Shown here: piece after piece, positions 61,410 to 64,000 of the stretch
How the letters are laid out: every line of letters begins with the position of its first letter
Position numbering within the stretch: position 1 is the first letter of the stretch
Notes under the pieces: model-generated
What the model saw: the letters and a program-made list of their open reading frames with translations, nothing else
Database searches by the model: none
What the model was told of the DNA's origin: nothing
Source: Achromobacter spanius
GTDB lineage: Bacteria; Pseudomonadota; Gammaproteobacteria; Burkholderiales; Burkholderiaceae_B
Length of the DNA: 64,000 bases
Direction of reading: 5' to 3'
NCBI RefSeq assembly: GCF_003994415.1
Contig: NZ_CP034689.1
Span: 1,488,001 to 1,552,000, forward strand
Position numbers and translations under genes: made by a program

Positions 61410-61428
61410 GTGTCACATGAGCCGAGAA

Positions 61429-62643
61429 TTACTTCTTGACCAGCTTGCAGGTGGATTCGGACAACTTGGTATAGACCTCGTCGCCGGGCAGCGTCGCCAC
61501 AACCTTGTAGTAGTCCCACGGGGCCTTGGATTCGGCCGGCGTCTTGACCTGCATCAGGTACATGTCGTGGACCATGCGGCCGTCTTCGCGTACGTGGCCG
61601 TTCTGGGCAAAGAAGTCATTGACCTTGTTCGACTTCATCCATTTCATGATGGTGTCGCCGTCGTCCGAGCCCGAAGCCTTGACGCCGTTCAGGTAGAACA
61701 TGGCGGCGGAATAGTCACCGGCCTGCAGCATCGACGGCTTGCGGCCGACCTTGCTTTCAAACTTCTTGCTCCAGGCGCGCGAGGCGTCGTTCAGGTCCCA
61801 GTACCAGCCCGTGGTCAGGTACATGTTCTGGGTGGTCTTCAGGCCCAGCGCGTGGATGTCGTTGATGAACACCAGCAAGCCGGCCATCTTCATCGTCTGC
61901 GTCACGCCGAATTCGTTCGCGGCCTTGACGGAATTGCTGAAGTCGCCGCCCGCATTGGCCAGGCCCAGGATCTGTGCCTTGGAGGCCTGGGCCTGCAGCA
62001 GGAACGAGGAGAAGTCGGCGGTGCCCAGCGGTGCCCGTACTTCGCCCTTGATTTCACCGCCGGCGTCTTTGACGACCTTGATCGTGTCGCGTTCAAGCGC
62101 ATGGCCGAACGCATAGTCAGCGGTCAGGAAGAACCAGCTCTTGCCGCCGTCTTTCACCACGGCGGAACCCGTGCCGCGCGCCAGTGCCACGGTGTCGTAG
62201 GCATAGTGCACGGTGTAGGGCGAACATTGGGCGTTGGTCAGGTCGGAAGCGCCGGCGCCGATGGCGATGAACGGCTTCTTCTTCTCGGCGGCCACGGCCG
62301 CCATGGCCAGGCTGGTGGCAGAATTCGTACCGGCGATGATGACATCGACCTTCTGTTGGTCGAACCATTCGCGGGCGCGGGACGACGCGATGTCGGCCTT
62401 GTTCTGGTGGTCGGCGGAGACGACTTCGATCTTCTTGCCGTTGATCGACCCGCCCATCTCGTCGACCGCCATGCGGATCGCGTCCAGACCGGCCTTGCCG
62501 TCGATGTCTGAATAGACACCCGACATGTCGGTGATGAAGCCGATGCGGATGACATCGTCGGAGATACCTTGCGCGTGGGCGGTTGCCCCTGCAAATCCCA
62601 GGCCCGCCATGGCCAGTGCAGCAGTGATGGTGTGCAGCTTCAT
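61429..62643 (-). CDS. HAAT-type ABC transporter substrate-binding protein
   Basis: 404 residues from ATG at 62643 (MKLHTITAALAMAGLGFAGA), with a signal peptide ending near AHAQG. VIRIGFITDMSGVYSDIDGK and FGHALERDTIKVVKDAGG follow the Peripla_BP_6 fold. It lies between livF and livH; the order livG-livF-livJ-livH-livM differs from E. coli. Substrate is not decided; many such proteins in this order bind aromatic or amide compounds as well as branched-chain amino acids. Confidence 0.9.
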   Translation of the reverse strand: MKLHTITAALAMAGLGFAGATAHAQGISDDVIRIGFITDMSGVYSDIDGKAGLDAIRMAVDEMGGSINGKKIEVVSADHQNKADIASSRAREWFDQQKVDVIIAGTNSATSLAMAAVAAEKKKPFIAIGAGASDLTNAQCSPYTVHYAYDTVALARGTGSAVVKDGGKSWFFLTADYAFGHALERDTIKVVKDAGGEIKGEVRAPLGTADFSSFLLQAQASKAQILGLANAGGDFSNSVKAANEFGVTQTMKMAGLLVFINDIHALGLKTTQNMYLTTGWYWDLNDASRAWSKKFESKVGRKPSMLQAGDYSAAMFYLNGVKASGSDDGDTIMKWMKSNKVNDFFAQNGHVREDGRMVHDMYLMQVKTPAESKAPWDYYKVVATLPGDEVYTKLSESTCKLVKK

Positions 62644-62704
62644 GGGATGACTCCTCTTCCCTACGGTGTAGTGTTGCCGGGGTTCCGGCGGATGACAGGT
62701 TGTT

Positions 62705-63415
62705 TTAGACGCCCAGCAATTCGTTGAGCGTGTCCTGTTTTTCTGAAAGTTCTGCGGCTTCGAAATGCTCGACGATCTGCCCGTGCTCCATGACATAGAA
62801 GCGATCGGCCAGCGGAGCCGCGAAGCGGAAATTCTGTTCCACCATGACGATGGTGTATCCGCGCTGCTTCAGGGCCGTGATCATGCGGGCCAGCGCCTGC
62901 ACGATGACGGGCGCCAGGCCTTCCGAGATTTCGTCCAATAGCAGCAGGTTGGCGCCGGTGCGCAAGATGCGCGCTACCGCCAGCATCTGCTGTTCACCGC
63001 CCGACAAGCGCGTGCCCGGAGAATTCCGGCGCTCTTGCAGGTTGGGGAACATGTCGTAGATTTCGGCCAGCGACATGCCGCCGCCCAGCGAACCGACCAC
63101 GGGGGGCAGCAGCAGGTTTTCTTCGCAGGACAAGCTGGCGAAGATGCCGCGTTCTTCGGGGCAATAGCCCACGCCCAGGTGGGCAATCTTATAAGTGGGC
63201 AGGTCGATGGCTTCGGTGCCATGGATGCGCACCGAACCCTTGCGGGATCCGGTCAGACCCAGAATGGCCCGCAGCGTCGTGGTGCGGCCGGCGCCATTGC
63301 GGCCCAGCAACGTGACCACTTCGCCTTGTCCCACGCGCATATCCACGCCGTGCAGGATATGCGATTCCCCGTACCAGGCTTGCAAGCCCGAGATTTCGAG
63401 TGCCGGGGTGCTCAT
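62705..63415 (-). CDS. livF: HAAT-type ABC transporter ATPase, LivF-like, with Arg in Walker A
   Basis: 236 residues. Walker A reads GRNGAGRTTT, with arginine at residue 44 where lysine is normal; Walker B reads LLLDEISEGL (Ile for the usual Pro). Signature LSGGEQQMLAVARIL and H-switch MVEQN are normal. Overlaps livG by four bases (ATGA) at its start. The lysine is normally needed for ATP binding, so activity may rest on the LivG partner; arginine variants are known among LivF-like proteins. Confidence 0.9.
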   Translation of the reverse strand: MSTPALEISGLQAWYGESHILHGVDMRVGQGEVVTLLGRNGAGRTTTLRAILGLTGSRKGSVRIHGTEAIDLPTYKIAHLGVGYCPEERGIFASLSCEENLLLPPVVGSLGGGMSLAEIYDMFPNLQERRNSPGTRLSGGEQQMLAVARILRTGANLLLLDEISEGLAPVIVQALARMITALKQRGYTIVMVEQNFRFAAPLADRFYVMEHGQIVEHFEAAELSEKQDTLNELLGV

Positions 63416-64000
63416 GCGTGCGCTCCTTGAAGTTCGCCGTCGGTGGTGCCCATATAGGCCTGCATCACGGCGGGGTGGCGCGAGACTTCGGCATACGAGC
63501 CCTCTGCCAGCACCGCGCCGCGCGACAGCACGGTGATGGTGTTGGCGATGGAGGACACGACGTTCATGTTGTGTTCCACCATCAGGATCGTGCGCCCGGC
63601 GCTGACGCGCTTGATCAACTGCGTGACGCGGTGCACGTCTTCGTGCCCCATGCCCTGAGTGGGCTCGTCAAGCAGCATCAGTTCGGGTTCCATGGCCAGC
63701 GTCGTGGCGATTTCCAGCGCGCGCTTGCGGCCATACGGCAGGTTCACCGTGGTTTCGTCCGCGAAGGCGCCCAGGTCCACTTGTTCAAGCAGCGCGCGGG
63801 CGGGCTCGTTCAACGAGGCCAGCCGCTTGTCGCTTTGCCAGAAGTGGAACGACAACCCGGTCTTGCGCTGCAGACCGATGCGCACGTTCTCAAGCACGGT
63901 CAGGTGAGGGAACACCGCCGATATCTGGAACGAACGGATGATGCCGCGCCGCGCGATCTGCGCGGGACGTTCGCCCGTAATGTCGATGCCGTTGAACTTG
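63412..64000 (-). CDS. livG: HAAT-type ABC transporter ATPase, LivG-like (partial, continues past the window)
   Basis: Frame read from the right edge: KFNGIDITGERPAQIARRG, then IIRSFQISAVFPHLTVLENV, signature-region VNLPYGRKRALEIATTLAME, Walker B LMLLDEPTQGMG, H-switch MVEHNMNVV. This covers the Q-loop to the C terminus of LivG; Walker A lies beyond 64000. The ABC signature is LPYGRKR, the usual variant in LivG. First visible gene of the second system. Confidence 0.9.
   Translation of the reverse strand, partial: KFNGIDITGERPAQIARRGIIRSFQISAVFPHLTVLENVRIGLQRKTGLSFHFWQSDKRLASLNEPARALLEQVDLGAFADETTVNLPYGRKRALEIATTLAMEPELMLLDEPTQGMGHEDVHRVTQLIKRVSAGRTILMVEHNMNVVSSIANTITVLSRGAVLAEGSYAEVSRHPAVMQAYMGTTDGELQGAHA

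Noticed and set aside
1..64000. CRISPR arrays, insertion sequences, prophage, integrases, tRNA and rRNA genes
   Set aside because: None seen by eye: intergenic gaps are short and contain hairpins or promoter-like signals but no direct-repeat arrays, transposase frames or tRNA-like cloverleaf sequence.

Overview
The window is a high-GC chromosomal segment from a betaproteobacterium. The gene content and order point to the Alcaligenaceae, with Achromobacter or Bordetella the closest fit. Reasons: a porin gene directly before nuoA-N, a RisA/RisS-type two-component pair, a Par27-type parvulin, a TsaB-RimI fusion, and several branched-chain-amino-acid-type (HAAT) ABC systems. The genus is inferred from gene order, not from a database search. 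Coding density is very high. I see no rRNA, tRNA, CRISPR array, insertion sequence, integrase or prophage gene. The segment is core genome, and most unusual points are gene fusions, regulatory signals and odd motifs rather than a new multi-gene system.

Layout: 1-4.6 kb holds the tail of a probable peptide-ABC binding protein, a gamma-glutamyltransferase, and an overlapping trio of lipid kinase, metallophosphoesterase and PAP2 phosphatase. At 4.6-6.2 kb a minus-strand TetR / hotdog thioesterase / NAD-binding-domain operon has a clear sigma70-like promoter overlapped by a palindromic operator candidate. At 6.6-7.7 kb is a trimeric porin. At 8.0-23.0 kb is the complete 14-gene respiratory complex I operon (nuoA to nuoN) plus a DUF2818 membrane protein, closed by a terminator. 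At 23.3-25.6 kb is an orphan TonB-dependent siderophore receptor with a TTG start. At 25.6-30.0 kb (minus) are mfd and serB. At 30.0-31.2 kb are ispD-ispF of the MEP isoprenoid pathway, followed by a secreted multidomain DUF4344 metallopeptidase.

At 33.5-36.9 kb (minus) are risA-risS and the peroxide-defence pair ahpC-ahpD. At 37.0-39.4 kb are tsaB-rimI (fused) and a family-4 uracil-DNA glycosylase. At 39.4-40.7 kb is lplT (minus). At 41.0-47.8 kb is the chromosome-maintenance block smc-zipA-ligA. At 47.9-50.05 kb is a minus-strand operon msrB-yciB-bolA-par27. Divergent from it, bioM-bioN-bioY encode an ECF biotin importer.

The last 12 kb (52.3-64.0) hold two complete or nearly complete HAAT ABC importers on opposite strands. 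They flank a class-IV (branched-chain type) aminotransferase and an orphan ProX/OpuAC-type binding protein. In the first importer the permease LivM and the ATPase LivG are one polypeptide. In the second they are separate, and its LivF has arginine in place of the Walker A lysine. Both importers carry strong hairpins between the binding-protein gene and the livH gene, fitting differential expression of the abundant periplasmic protein.
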